DNA from: Epiperipatus broadwayi
Taxonomy: Eukaryota > Onychophora > Udeonychophora > Euonychophora > Peripatidae
NCBI GenBank assembly: GCA_028023455.1
Contig: JAQFVV010000013.1
Coordinates: forward strand, 14,706,258 to 14,770,257
DNA: 64,000 nucleotides
Direction: 5' to 3'
A program made the position numbers and the translations under genes. Positions 12,846 to 23,644 of this stretch are shown here, piece after piece; position 1 is the first letter of the stretch, and each line of letters opens with the position of its first letter. The notes beneath the pieces are model-generated. The model did no database searches and was not told the origin of the DNA. It worked only from the letters and a program-made list of their open reading frames with translations.

Positions 12846-13050
12846 CTTTTTTACATATATATGGTCATATGTATTAGTTGTATAGATGGAATACATAGCT
12901 GTAGAGAGCTTGAAAATCTGAGTTCAAGTTCCTATAAAGTTTAGTATAGACAATATATTTATCTTTGAATATTGTATACATATAATACAAATAAAATGTC
13001 TGTTAATTAAAAACTATTGTAACAACAATAATAATAATTGTAATTAAACT

Positions 13051-13411
13051 ATTATATACTGTTTTTCAATCTGGAGAAGTACTTTGATTAATTCCTTAAT
13101 CCTCCTCAGCTGCTGTTAAATTCAAAAACATAATGGAGGCAAATGTCATCAATTCAAATCCCATGAATCCTGAATTTTAATGTTAGTAGCTTGTCTATTA
13201 ATTACATTCATTTTATTTCTATTTATTAAAATTGCCTTCTTAATTTTTCTTTAAATATAGTTTAGACAAGCTGCTAATGTTAAATTTTGGGATTAGTGGG
13301 ATTTGAGTTGACAATGTTTGCTTCCATTATGTTTTTTGAATTTAATGTCAGTTAAGGAGAGTTAAGGAATTAATCAAAAGTACTTCTGTAGATTGAAAGA
13401 CTGTATATAAT
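13051..13411. mobile_element. MITE with about 140-bp inverted arms
   Basis: The left arm (13051-13190) and right arm (about 13260-13411) are diverged reverse complements. The outer ends are ATTATATAC-TG and its complement, followed by TTTCAATCT and an AAGTACTT-containing block on both sides. An AT-rich spacer of about 70 bases separates the arms. No coding capacity is seen. A foldback or MITE-type DNA transposon is likely. Confidence 0.6.
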
Positions 13412-13499
13412 TATTATTTTTATTAAATATATTTTAACAGGCAACCCTGGTATCAATTTTGTTGTTTGTATAAATATCTAAAAAAAATTGGATCTGTTG

Positions 13500-13810
13500 A
13501 CCATGTAAGGTAGTAAACACAAAACTATAGTTATCTAGTTGCCATAACACCTGCAGATAGAATTTGAATACTATCTACCATATTGGGATCGAGTACAAAT
13601 TCACTTTCTTAATGAAATCTTAAGAAATAAAATTTACAAATCCTACGTAAGGATATAAGTTAACAAAAAAAATTTTTTAAAAATCTACCTAGTGGCCATT
13701 ATCTCATTAAAAAGATGAACAACAATTTCTTCAGAAAAAGCATATTTATGAGCATCAGTTAATAACTGACCTCAAGCACCAATTTCACTAACACCATAAG
13801 AATTATACTT
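13500..13810 (-). pseudogene. Possible worn coding fragment, family unknown
   Basis: The minus strand shows a protein-like reading (YGVSEIGA, stop, GQLLTDAHKYAF, then EEIVVHLFNEIMATR) between about 13680 and 13800. A second phrase (FVLDPNMVDSIQILSAGV) lies nearer 13600. Stops and frame changes interrupt it. The amino-acid composition looks more protein-like than the surrounding AT-rich DNA, but the parent gene is not recognised. Chance cannot be excluded. Confidence 0.2.
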
Positions 13811-14322
13811 TTCCTATCTAAATAATCTTAGAACTATCACTACTTAGATACTTGGTCCTCTAGCTAGCTCAAATCCCAGGGCTGGAGGTAAGAATACCTA
13901 ACAGGTTGAACAGAATTAAATGGATAACTTTGCATATTTGGAACGATTTTTTTTTTACTTCTATGCTTCTTAAATTAGATCACGTGTCATTTAAAATTAG
14001 CTACTTTGAACTCACTATTTCTAAACATTTATTACTTCAATGTGTAATCTACTTCCTTCTCAAATTTATGGTTTGGAGTTTAAAAGCGCATTAATATAAT
14101 TGCTTACTTGGAAAAGCATACTCAACTCATTTTGAAATATATATTGTCATGAAGAGAATTAAGTCAATATAAGGGATAAATATGTTCATTAATGATAGAC
14201 AAATAATTTGCTTTAAAGTAAGTATACAATTTTAATACTATTCCATCTAATTAAATATTGAGAAAAGAGAAAAACATATATAATTTACATATCAAATGAT
14301 AACATAAAAAAAAAAAATGAAA

Positions 14323-14328
14323 TTTATT
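14323..14328 (-). terminator. Polyadenylation signal AATAAA
   Basis: On the minus strand AATAAA lies about 150 bases after the stop codon of the four-exon gene and is followed by a long T-rich run, as expected for a cleavage and polyadenylation region. It supports 14480-14600 as the last exon. Confidence 0.45.
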
Positions 14329-14479
14329 AAATATAAAAGACCATATAATTAAACAGCATGTGTAAGAATGAATTTATACATTACAGATTAAATTATATAG
14401 CTTTAAACAATGGTTAAACCTTTAGAGAGTAATAATAGGTAATTTTCAGTTCACTTAAGACAATAAAAATTAGTCATAT

Positions 14480-14600
14480 TTACCTTGGAGTACCTGAGAT
14501 TTTATTGTTATTAAAGATAAGTTTATTTCCATATAAGCTTGTTTCCATGATCCAAACGAAATCTATATATCCTTTATTGTCATTGAATGAAAACCATTTT
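14480..14600 (-). CDS. Exon 4 candidate: C-terminal strands and stop
   Basis: The acceptor TTTTGTCATTAACAG opens a 121-base exon in which only the frame matching exon 3 (phase 2) lacks early stops. It reads through VWIMETSLYGNKLIFNNN to TAA. The spacing of W, Y and FNN imitates the W-x6-W-x6-FN ending common in SnoaL-like domains. A possible donor (AAG|GTAAAT) overlaps the stop codon, so further splicing to an exon outside the view cannot be excluded. Confidence 0.45.
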
Positions 14601-17600
14601 CTGTTAATGACAAAAGTCCAGCATGATCATTCGTTTTGTGGTATTGCTTTGATATAAAAAATAATGATGGCTTATTGGAAGCTTTCTTAGTGTATACGGT
14701 TCAAGATTTATTCCTTCCTGGATTATTTTAGTGGTGTATCAGTAGGGTCCTTAGGATTCTTGGATGGGCAGGCATTCGACAGGAATAGCTATATATATAT
14801 TTGGAGCTTAGGGTGATCACCTTACACGTATTTGTTCTACCTCAGAATTACGATTATCGCGATTATATAAGTTGATATTGTTAATTCTATTTAATATTTC
14901 ATTTCTATAATGCAAGTATAGCCACACCAATAAACTTAACAAAAAGAGAAAAATATTAATCCAACATTTCTGTCCAAAAAACACACTTACTCTTTGGCTT
15001 CAATTCTTTTTTTCTTTTTCAATTAATCCAATTCTTTTATTTCCCAAAATAGTTTATCAGCATTGAGATCTCTATTTCTCAGGCATGCTTTTAACACCTT
15101 TCTTTGGGTTTATTTTTTATGATTATAGCGATTATATATGTTGATATTGTTAATTTCATTTAATATTTTATTTCTATAATGCAAGTATAGCCACACCAAT
15201 AAACTTAACAAAAAGAGAAAAATATTAATACAACATTTCTGTCCAAAAAACACACTTACTCTTTGGCTCCAATTCTTTTTTTCTTTTTCAATTAATCCAA
15301 TTCTTTTATTTCCCAAAATAATTTATCAGCATTGAGATCTCTATTTCTCAGGCATGCTTTTAACACCTTTCTTTAGGTTTCTTTTTTCTTTTTTTTCACA
15401 GTACATTTACTTAAGATTTCCTGGAATTTAGAGTGCTTAAGTAATGAGACAAAAGATACAAAATTGTCTCAGGGTAGATATATCAAAGTTCTTTCATTAC
15501 TCTCAGTAAAATACTATGTATGATAAAACCAAAGAAAAATATACATTTGAAATAAGTAATAATACAAACAAAAAAATTTATATATTTGCATATAACTGCA
15601 TTCCCACAATTTATTAACACATATTTTTCTAAATGTATTCTAAAACAAACCACTATAACTACATATATCTTTCTCTCTCTCTCTCTTTTTTAAATAAAAA
15701 AAAAAACTTTCGAACTTTATCTCTCTCTTTGACATATATATAAGATTCTTTATATACATACTCACACATTGAGGTCAATTTATGGGACTTACACTTCTCT
15801 AGGCAGTTGGGGAATATTATGTGACTCCCTGTAACAGGGTTCCAACCTGACTCCTGTTACAACATATTTGTAAATTTAATTAGATTGTTTTTGGATTGTA
15901 GTTTATCTTAAGGCAGTTGATAGTTGGATTGTCTAATGAAAGTGATTAGTTTTGCACAGGTTATAATTTTTACAAATTAATGGTCATTGATAGCTATACT
16001 TATTTTGTCCTATAAACTACTGTTGTGTAAGCATTTGTGCATTCATTTAAAATATTTGCAAACTATTAATGAATTATAATATACAAACTTACACTCCTTT
16101 TGTTAGAGTCCTTCCACGAAGATCTGTAATGTTATAAGTTCCTCTAGAATGACCAACTGTTTCACAACCATCTATTTCAAGTAGATTTGCTGACATAATA
16201 GATCTTCCAATGAATGGATGAGCTTTATATTGTGTTTTAATTGCTAAAAAATTGAAATTATTTCATATATATAAATGTTTTGTTTTTTTATTTTAGTTAC
16301 AAATACACTATCTTATTTATCTTACCTTTTTTACCTCGCAGAACATATGATGGAGCTTCCATATAGCGAACATCTTCTGAGTGCAAATTTGCAATACCAT
16401 CAGGATTATTAGCATTAAAATAATTCACGTATTTCTTTTCACCTTTACGAATTTTATCTTCCCATTCTAATAAAATAACAGTAATCTGTTCAGTTGAGTT
16501 AAAGAAAATCAAATGTAAGAAATAATATAATACTGATTTAATTTTTTTATAACTTGTTAATAAATTTTGGGGGATATAACATTAACTTTAATATGCTTCC
16601 TTCTTGAAAATAATGTGCTTATCATCATGAACCTGAGTTAAATTAAGTCACATGTGTGTGTATATATATATATAAACAGTATGAAAAGTAGAGCTGCTTT
16701 AACCTAACCAAGAGATGCAGGTAGAGGGGGTTCAAACCTCACCTAGTCCTCCAGATTGCTACTAAGTGACTTACTTTTCAAACCTCACTAAAATTTATTC
16801 TTCATGTATGCCCAGTGGTCAGAGAGAGATGAAAGCACAAAAAGGAATTTGAACATAAATATATAATGACCAGTTTTACTGAAGAAAAACAATGCTACAG
16901 AATTTTAATAATAGTGAATGAAAGACAAAAGAAAACTTTATTATTTTACATTTTGCAAAGTACATTGAATTGATTAATTGTGCTGCAGGCTATTTTCCTG
17001 CAATTATATCCAGATATGAAAGAAAGACCCTTTAAAAAAAATTCACATTATAAGTTGGAAATATTTCTAGCCAGTAGACAGGTTACATGATTGAAAGAGA
17101 GAGACAGACAGACATGATTACCACTATGGTGAGAGTACACGATTCAGATAACTGGTCAAACTAACTAACATATTGGAAAGCATTGAAAATACCATCATCT
17201 GCTACTAACTAAAATTTAATAGTGACCCCACCTTACAGATATCTTCAGTCTTGGTTGAAACATTTCAATAATATCTTATAGAGAAAGTTTTTTTTTAAAT
17301 AAATATAAATATAAAATATGGTGACATAAGGTGATCAAATATTATGGAAAATGATGAGTCCCATGACACAAAGGCTACCAAGAGGCTAACACAAGACTGG
17401 ATAGTTCTTCATCTTTAAACTGAGAGAAAATGGAATTCATTCACTAACTGCATGATCCAAATTCAGGAACAGAGTTTTGTTGCTTATATTCAGTTATATA
17501 TATATATATGAAAGAGAAGACGATCCAATGTTGCTTATATTCAGTTATATATATATATATGAAAGAGAAGAGATCCAATTTTATTAATCTTCATTGAGAT

Positions 17601-20555
17601 CCTGAGGCAGGTAGGTATATTAGCTATGTAAACTTGGTGAGAAAGTGCTGAGATGTGCAGAGACAACCCACAGATCATCCAGTACACAATATAATATAAA
17701 TACAGTCAAAAAAACCTTTAAATTTAAAAAAAAAACTTAGTTGGTAAACATATACAAAATATTATGAAAGTCTAACCAAGCAAAAAAATCCCTTATAAAA
17801 TTTTTTTATATATAAAATTAAAATCACTTATGCAAAGGGGCGGATATGTTAAAAATTAGTTAATGTTCAGCCAGTCTATCACAGAGTTAATACAAATTTT
17901 TTTCTAAAACTTTAATATCAAAAAATACGGTGACTGTACTCTCTCTGTTACAGCTAGATGAAAATTTTTATTTTAGATTCTTCAAAAAATACACATATAT
18001 ATTTGTAATCTTTTGAATTAAATTAAAGAGAAATGTAATGCAAAGAAATATAGATAAGGGTCTTCCTTTTTCTTTTTTAACTAAAAAAAAATCAAATCTT
18101 TAATCATTAAATCTCAAGTCCTATACCAATAACCTAGAACTTAATTAGGTAACACTGCATTATTGATAGGGGTATTTGAGTTTTCTGCGTATCTCTCTTT
18201 TATATATATATTTAAAATACTTATATTGGCAATGAAAATTTTAGTGAAACATTTTTTTTATTAAGATTTCTAGTCGCCATTATACATATTATGCCCAACA
18301 CCAATGACAATATTTTATAAAAAAAAAAATTATAAAATATCATTTACAAGAGGTTCAAACATATAAATAAAAACAAAACAAAAATCATATACAGTATCTA
18401 GATTTACTTTGAGAAAAAGACAAACATTTCAAATAAGAGGATAGTTACCAGTAACTAGCATGCGTGTGTCAAGATGGGTTACATTGATGTTGCATGGCAG
18501 TTCCTTTTTGATTCTTAAGGTTTCTTTCATGTTTTTCATAGAAAGAATTAATTACTACAGGTAGACATTTGTTGGGCATTTTTCTTGGTTCATCAGCTGG
18601 CTCACATCTTTATGACTCCAGTCCCAGAGACGGGAGAGTGAAGGCAAAAAAACTACCCCTGCATTTCTGTAGAGTAACAAAGTTCTGGATTTGAATACAT
18701 GTAGAGCAAATAATCTATAGCAACAATAAAAAGGCAGCAAGCAGGATTTCAAGAATGAATTTCTTTTTTAATAATTTTCAGCCGATTCTAGAAATTCTTA
18801 ATATAAGAGTCTTTCCCAAGAGTTTTAACAGATTTCCAGATTGAAGAACAAAAGAAAAGTTCTTTATTTATACCTTTTTTTTTTTAATTATATTTTAATT
18901 AAACCACTTATTAGTAGCCTATTGTTTCAAATTTTCCCTGTTATCTATTTTTTTTAATTAAAAATGTTTTATAGGGTATATGAGCACAGACTTTCACATG
19001 ACCCACCACTCTCCACTCTATCTAATAACACTGATACACTCAAGCATATATATGCTGAAAAGATATATCATGACCAATATGCTAAACCAGCAATCATCAG
19101 TTGGTCCAGATTATCATCTCCCATACATATATACTATAAGTGCTCAGATATATATTAATATCTTCATACTTTAATGGACTGGCTCCAATCTACTACATAC
19201 TCCAACTCTTCAACCGTCCATCCAATTGAAAATCTGATGATGGAATGCTCAAAGGCCACCCTGAGGCCAAGATTCTTGTCATTGTAGAGATGTCTGCCCA
19301 TCCTTGCATATGTATTTAATGGATTATGCTCTGTACATGTGGGGTTCAGATTGACCTTGGGTCAACATGGGTGTGACAAGAATCTTGGCCTCAGGGTGGC
19401 CTTCGAGCATTCCATCATCAGATTTTCAATTGGATGGATGGTTGAAGAGTTGGAGTGTGTAGTAGATTGGAGCCAGTCCATTAAAAGTATGAAGATTGTC
19501 TATATTAATATATATCTGAGCACTTATAGTATATATGTGTGGGAGATGATAATCTGGACCAACTGATGATTGCTGGTTTAGCTTGAAATACGTATATTGG
19601 TGATGATTTATCTTTTCAGCATATATATGCTTGAGTATATCAGTGTTATTAGATAGAGTGGAGAGTGGTGGGTCATGTGAAAGTCTGTGCTCATATACCC
19701 TATATTACATATATAGACACATGGTATATATTAAGCCTGTGTTTCAGTTAAAAATGTTTTATAAATTAATTCCTTTCTTAATGGATTCTGTTTAATTAAG
19801 AAAATTTATCTTATCTATTTCTGCCATCATATTTTAAAAATAGTTACAAATAAAAATTTAATCTTTTTATATTTTATTTCATTAACTTTTCTTTTTTTAA
19901 AAATAATTTTTCTTAAAATAGTAAATAACTGTTGACACGGGTCATTTTTTAAGTTTGAGAAAACATACATTCACTGTGATTGGACTTAGGGTCTTAGCTA
20001 GTCCACAGTGAATCGTGAAGCCAGCTTATATATAATTGTATATATAAAAATAAAGCTTGTTTAGAGCTATTGGTAAGCTCCAGCTAGTGATCATTTAAAT
20101 GCAAGCTTAAAAGCAAGTTATGAAATTTATGATTTGTTTTATTAATTATTATAAGTGTACCTTTGAAGGCTTTTGCAATGATATATTGCAGAGGCTTTTA
20201 CTATATGGTGAAACTGAGCTGAATTCAGACCCATATAGCTATCTGGTTTGAAAATCTGGATTTAAAGATGTTTACGTGTCTGAAAAGTTCAGACTTTCAG
20301 ATTGATAGAAACGTGTTTTATAAGTGCTGACTTTTGAGTTAGTATTTTAGATCTAGTTTCTAGAGTCCCAGCCCTCCAGTGAGGTAAACCATAAGCTCAA
20401 AACCAATTGGTCTGGAGGTAGGGACTTAATGATAGAGATTTTGAATTCTTTCTCTTTCGACACTTATAAAAAATAAAATTTGTTTAGAGTTATTGGTAAG
20501 CTCCATCTAGTGATCATTTAAATGCAAGCTTAAAAGCAAGTTATGAAATTTATGA

Positions 20556-20631
<76 letters not shown>

Positions 20632-23578
20632 AAAGGCTTGTTACTGTTCTACTGAAAATCTTGTGTTTTGAAAAACAATGCCCAAAAATTACAAGATACA
20701 TATTTGGAAATATTTTAATTCATTAGATGATATATTCACAAATTTGTAACACCTGATGAATGTCAGGACATTAGACATTTTGAAAAAATTTGATTATACT
20801 ACAAAAAGGACCTACTTCATTTTGCAATGGCTTTTTATAAATTTTTTAAATCAAATGTTTTCAAACAAAAAATAGATTGGTTAACATGCACCAAAAAAAA
20901 GGCATATGGCTTTATTACCCAGGAGTTCATAAGAAATTCAAACACCAGACTTGCAATTGCCAAAATTAATCCTGAAACCTCCTGATTCCAAGTTGCATGC
21001 TCTATCAATTACGCCAAACTATGCAGGGTACAGCAGTTATCTTATTACACTTTGATTTACAAATGTCAAACTTTCTGCACTCATAACTTTAAGACTAACC
21101 ATCTCAGATAAATGTTTTAATCATTTCTAATCAATTATTAAAGTAGGGAGTATGTTTACTCTGGATATAAACTTTAAACCTTAATTAAAAATTAATATAT
21201 CTGTTTTATAATTAAGAATAAATACATGAAATAATTCAACTTCATCTTTCTGATTATTACTAATCATTCATTAAACTAGAGATCCTAGCATGGGTAAGTT
21301 TATAAATCTGGACAGAGATAATCTCTAACCTAATAAAATGATTATATAATCATTAATATATTTAAATGAGGTGATTGGTAACAAAGTTGTGAGTACAGAA
21401 AATTTGGCACTTATAAATCAAGTGTAATATTTTTAAAAAGTTCAAAATAGTATTTTTTAATTTAAATTACTTGGATTTTAATTTTAATTTTAAAAAGTAT
21501 TGCATTATTATATATTTTATTTTATTATCAAAATAAAGTGACTTAAAAAATAAATCTATTAAGATTTTTAAAAATAGCAACTTTTATTATTCATAAATCC
21601 CTGCTTGATTTAGAATAAAAGAGAGCTAAAGATTTCTCTGTCTTGCGTTGTTAGCCGAGAGGTATCGCAGCTGCCATGCAAGCAAGTAGTTGGTTGCAGA
21701 CGGTTGTGGGTTCGCGTCCCGGCCGATGCTATGACACATGGAAAAAAAAAAAAAAAGATTTCTGGTCAAAACTTATCTATTACTTTTGGCACTTAAGAAT
21801 CGTATGATCTTTATTTAGCTAATTAATTTTTTTTAATCAGACTAAAATGTCAATTTATAATTCAAGTATTTCAAATATTTAATTATATTTATTTATATAT
21901 AACTTAGTTTTTAATAACTTAAAATTAAAAGATCATTGCACATATGGAAATTGATATTTAAATTTGTATTATAAGTCAAATGCGGAAAAACTAAAATTCT
22001 GTATCTTGCAGTGGCTAGATTATGTCAGTAATATATTGTCAACTATATTATGAGTAAACAATTTCTATACATAATTCAGCATCAACAGTAACTCTATATA
22101 GATGATGTAATGCCATAGTATTTACTTCAAATTATAAAAAATAATACAAATAGGCTGGCTCAGAGGTGAGGAAGTGAAGCAATTGCCTCAGGTGCCAAAT
22201 TGAAATAGTTATTATATTTAAGCTTTTCATGGCTATGCACTCTGTCTTAAACAACTGATGACCACATACATGTGAAAAAGATAAATAATCTTCAATATAT
22301 GTATTTCGTGCTGAAAACAATACTCATCAGTTGTCTTAGATCACCATCTTTCACATATATGTACAGTCAGTGCTCAGTTTATATTAAGATAGCAAATCTT
22401 CAAACTTAATGGACAAGCTTCAATCTTCTCCACCCCCACACTCTTTAGCCATCCATATCATTGAAAATCTAATGATAAAACACTCAAAGTCCTTGTTGAC
22501 GTCAATACTATTATTATACCCATGTTGACATTACTTCACTCTAATCCCTCATATATAGGACCTTAAAATATCCATTTAATGTGAATAAGTTGTATAAAAA
22601 GAATGCATAGCTGTGAGAATCTTGAAAATCTGAGTTCAAATTCATTGTAATTACATTAAATTTAGTATATATATTCATTGTTTTGTTCAATAGACCATTT
22701 TAACTAAGTTTTTTTTAATAATTTTTAAATGAGCAATTTTTAAGACTTGCTTCAGGCATCCAAAATTGATTGGCTAGACCCTGGTTACAAACATCAAGTT
22801 TTTGTGAATTTATGATTAATAACATATTTTATACATTAAACTAAATGAACGAGATACTACAATATTTATATAAAATTGTGATGTTATATTGTGAATAATG
22901 ATTTCCAGAATCAAGGTATTGCAAAACTATGTCATATGATTACAGTTTAGCTGGTTAACAGTAACCTACATTTGAAAAATCAATTTCATATGTGTACTAT
23001 AGAAAACATATTATTCTTTATGTGTTCTTTATAGTATTTTTGAATTTCTGAATGCTATCTAAGAAATACCAACTAATCTCTTCACTATGTATATTTAAGA
23101 TTGTGTCCTTTTCTAAAGCCCCCATAGAATATTGGTCAATTTATTGTTAATAATAGATAATATTTAAAAGTTTAAAAAATAATATAGAGAGTGCATAAAA
23201 ATTTAATGTGACTATTATTAAGTATATATTTACAATGTCATTAAAAGGTTTATTTATAATATATTGTTCATAAATTTTTCAATTGTTGTGTAATATGCAG
23301 TAAAAAGAAATATGTCTGATGTAAATAATTTTATGAACATTATAAATACATGTAAAGTAGAAAAAATAATTAAAAAAAAAAAAATTCCTAATTCCTTTTT
23401 TACCCAATTGGAACAGGTTAAAAAAAAGCTCTAATAAATAAATAAAAAAAAAATGATTCTATCATACTATTAAAAGAAATCTCTTCCCATTTGCAAAAAT
23501 GTAAAAATATATATAAAACTTACCCTGTGCTTCTGAATTTGCAAGTAACCAAACTGATATGATTATTGTGAAGAACAT
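14480..23578 (-). CDS. Secreted NTF2-fold/SnoaL-like domain protein, four exons
   Basis: Joining 23578-23524, 16466-16326, 16243-16093 and 14600-14480 gives 468 bases, a 155-residue protein with a stop. The introns use GT-AG and the phases agree (1, 1, 2). The N-terminus MFFTIIISVWLLANSEAQ is a typical signal peptide, so secretion is predicted. The next part, with FNANNPDGIANLHSEDV and RGKKAI, matches the helix and first strands of SnoaL/DUF4440-type NTF2-fold domains (alternating with the known pattern of an acidic ED after the helix and G-x-x-A-I). The last exon supplies a W-x6-Y-x5-FNN ending, similar to the usual C-terminal strands. The family holds small ligand-binding or enzyme-like folds; the substrate here is unknown. 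The first three exons are well supported and the fourth less so. A truncated pseudogene is the alternative. Confidence 0.6.
14852..15385. repeat. Tandem duplication, unit about 269 bp, in intron 3
   Basis: Units 14852-15120 and 15121-15385 are nearly identical. The minus-strand reading of the second unit is open for 68 codons and contains a hydrophobic helix-like stretch. In the first unit the same reading is stopped by TGA where the second has TGG. It may be a duplicated fragment of an unknown element; a host exon is not supported by splice sites. Confidence 0.65.
15830..15861. repeat. Mini-palindrome TGTAACAGG...CCTGTTACA
   Basis: A perfect 9-bp inverted repeat around a 14-base spacer, inside intron 3. 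It shares TGTAAC/GTTACA ends with the palindrome at 373-398. Confidence 0.45.
16093..16243 (-). CDS. Exon 3: middle of the SnoaL-like domain
   Basis: The acceptor is a clean T-run ending TTTTTTAG, and the donor is AGT|GTAAGT. It encodes A-I-K-T followed by a strand-rich segment ending RGTYNITDLRGRTLTKG. Intron 2 is only 82 bases. Reading through the donor would meet TAA at once (GTG TAA), so if intron 3 is not spliced the protein would end here without its last strands. Confidence 0.6.
16326..16466 (-). CDS. Exon 2: N-terminal half of the SnoaL-like domain
   Basis: The acceptor is TTATTTTATTAG and the donor AAAAAG|GTAAGA. It encodes 46 whole codons from the EWEDKI start through RGKK. An upstream open frame runs on to about 16512, but the earlier AG at CAACTGAACAG puts exon 1 out of frame, which decides the start chosen here. 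Confidence 0.65.
17479..17579. repeat. Tandem duplication, unit about 51 bp
   Basis: Two nearly identical units (17479-17529 and 17530-17579), each containing TTGCTTATATTCAG, a TA tract and GAAAGAGAAG. A local replication-slippage product within intron 1. Confidence 0.65.
19065..19120 (-). ncRNA. Hammerhead ribozyme, HHR-B left arm (deleted core)
   Basis: CUGAUGA and the UGCU-GGUUU-AGCA stem II are present, but the GAAA box and stem III are missing, so the sequence runs from AGCA straight to AUUGG. Predicted inactive. Confidence 0.55.
19547..19611 (+). ncRNA. Type I hammerhead ribozyme, HHR-B right arm (core intact)
   Basis: CUGAUGA, a GCU/AGC stem II with a GGUUU loop, and GAAA are all present, followed by the self-complementary AUAC/GUAU stem III and a UA cleavage position. 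Stem I is bipartite: ACCAA pairs with UUGGU, and an outer helix can form around the AUAAUC strand. One of the best preserved copies, although the pairs next to the core are U with U. Confidence 0.7.
20046..20560. repeat. Two direct copies of a MITE end (family of 44276-44475)
   Basis: Segments 20046-20140 and 20465-20560 share AGCTATTGGTAAGCTCCA-type sequence followed by the same ATCATTTAAATGCAAGC flank. The AGCTATTGGTAAGCTCCATC end is also the terminal repeat of the hairpin MITE at 44276-44475. Between them, 20370-20460 resembles the interior of that MITE (AAACCAT, AATTGG, TTCTTTCTCT). These look like decayed relatives. Confidence 0.5.
20558..20624. repeat. (AT)n microsatellite
   Basis: An uninterrupted TA dinucleotide tract of about 66 bases, directly after the second MITE-end copy. 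Confidence 0.95.
20885..21035 (-). mobile_element. tRNA-derived SINE remnant
   Basis: On the minus strand a box A-like TTGATAGAGCATGCAA and a box B-like GGTTTCAGGATTAA are spaced roughly as in a tRNA gene. A related but more worn piece lies near 53645-53760, sharing the AGGGAACTCGTAAGAAGTT-like segment. The tRNA fold is not preserved, so this is a SINE remnant, not a tRNA gene. Confidence 0.45.
21046..21432. repeat. Dispersed repeat family, inverted pair
   Basis: Segment 21046-21190 (CACTTTGATTTACAAATGTC and onwards) recurs inverted at 21360-21432, inverted again at 26318-26403, and in direct orientation at 49918-50090. Common words include CACTCATAACTTT, ATCTCAGATAAAT and GATATAAACTTTAAAC. 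The family is unknown and no coding is seen. Confidence 0.5.
21638..21753 (+). mobile_element. tRNA-derived SINE with poly(A) tail and TSD
   Basis: The head begins GCGTTGTTAGCCGAGAGGT (box A type) and carries GGGTTCGCGTCCCGG (box B type). GCGTTG can pair with CGATGC as a residual acceptor stem, and the long variable region suggests a leucine- or serine-type tRNA ancestor. The body is very short and ends in a run of A. AAAGATTTCT occurs on both sides (21628-21637 and 21754-21763), a 10-bp target-site duplication. Copies occur at 52497-52610 and, inverted, at 59530-59620. Confidence 0.75.
22140..22665 (-). mobile_element. HHR-B copy with short inverted segment
   Basis: A minus-oriented HHR-B monomer occupies about 22230-22580. 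It is followed by a short plus-oriented piece (about 22583-22665) matching the family 3' region (GCATAGCTGT, CTTGAAAATCTGAGTTC). It lies in intron 1 of the SnoaL-like gene. Confidence 0.6.
22279..22345 (-). ncRNA. Type I hammerhead ribozyme, HHR-B (core intact)
   Basis: CUGAUGA and GAAA are both present. Stem II (GUAUUG with CAGCAC, UUUU loop) has five of six pairs including a G-C pair next to the core, the canonical choice. Stem I: CAA pairs with UUG and the outer UGAUCU pairs with AGAUUA. Stem III is minimal, and the cleavage position is UA. With 46044-46108 this is the most convincing HHR-B copy. Confidence 0.7.
23524..23578 (-). CDS. Exon 1: start codon and signal peptide
   Basis: The ATG is preceded by A at -3. 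Eighteen codons encode the whole hydrophobic signal sequence, and the exon stops one base into codon 19 at the strong donor G|GTAAGT. The upstream minus strand is an AT tract that could serve as a TATA-like region, but no specific promoter can be assigned. Confidence 0.6.
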
Positions 23579-23644
23579 GTTGTAGTATCTATTAAATTAA
23601 AATGAATATTCTATTGTTAATGCTTTAATCATATATATATATAT

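Larger units (their letters stand above)
11745..12990. mobile_element. HHR-B element: inverted arm plus tandem dimer
   Basis: A minus-oriented copy (about 11745-12199) faces two tandem plus-oriented copies (about 12205-12655 and 12656-12990). The anchor CCAACTGA occurs at 12361 and 12813, giving a monomer of 452 bases, almost identical to the HHR-A spacing although the sequences are unrelated. All three copies include the hammerhead region; none is pristine. The outer limits are approximate because no clear target-site duplication was found. The arrangement (dimer plus inverted arm) matches the HHR-A block. Confidence 0.65.
18958..19763. mobile_element. HHR-B inverted dimer bounded by a 16-bp TSD
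   Basis: A minus-oriented arm (18974-19290) and a plus-oriented arm (about 19340-19747) form a large palindrome with a central unpaired region of about 60 bases. The whole is flanked by perfect direct repeats TTAAAAATGTTTTATA at 18958-18973 and 19748-19763. The right end is the family terminus CCTGTGTTTCAG; the left arm is shortened at its outer end, as expected for target-primed reverse transcription with truncation. The inverted dimer was therefore inserted as one unit. It lies in intron 1 of the SnoaL-like gene. Confidence 0.8.

Noticed and set aside
20507-20701. Tyr-Ile repeat open frame
   Set aside because: It runs through the TA microsatellite; the same applies to 47342-47560.
21638-21753. 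Possible functional tRNA gene of leucine or serine type
   Set aside because: It has a poly(A) tail, a target-site duplication and two other copies, and the cloverleaf is incomplete, so it is a SINE.
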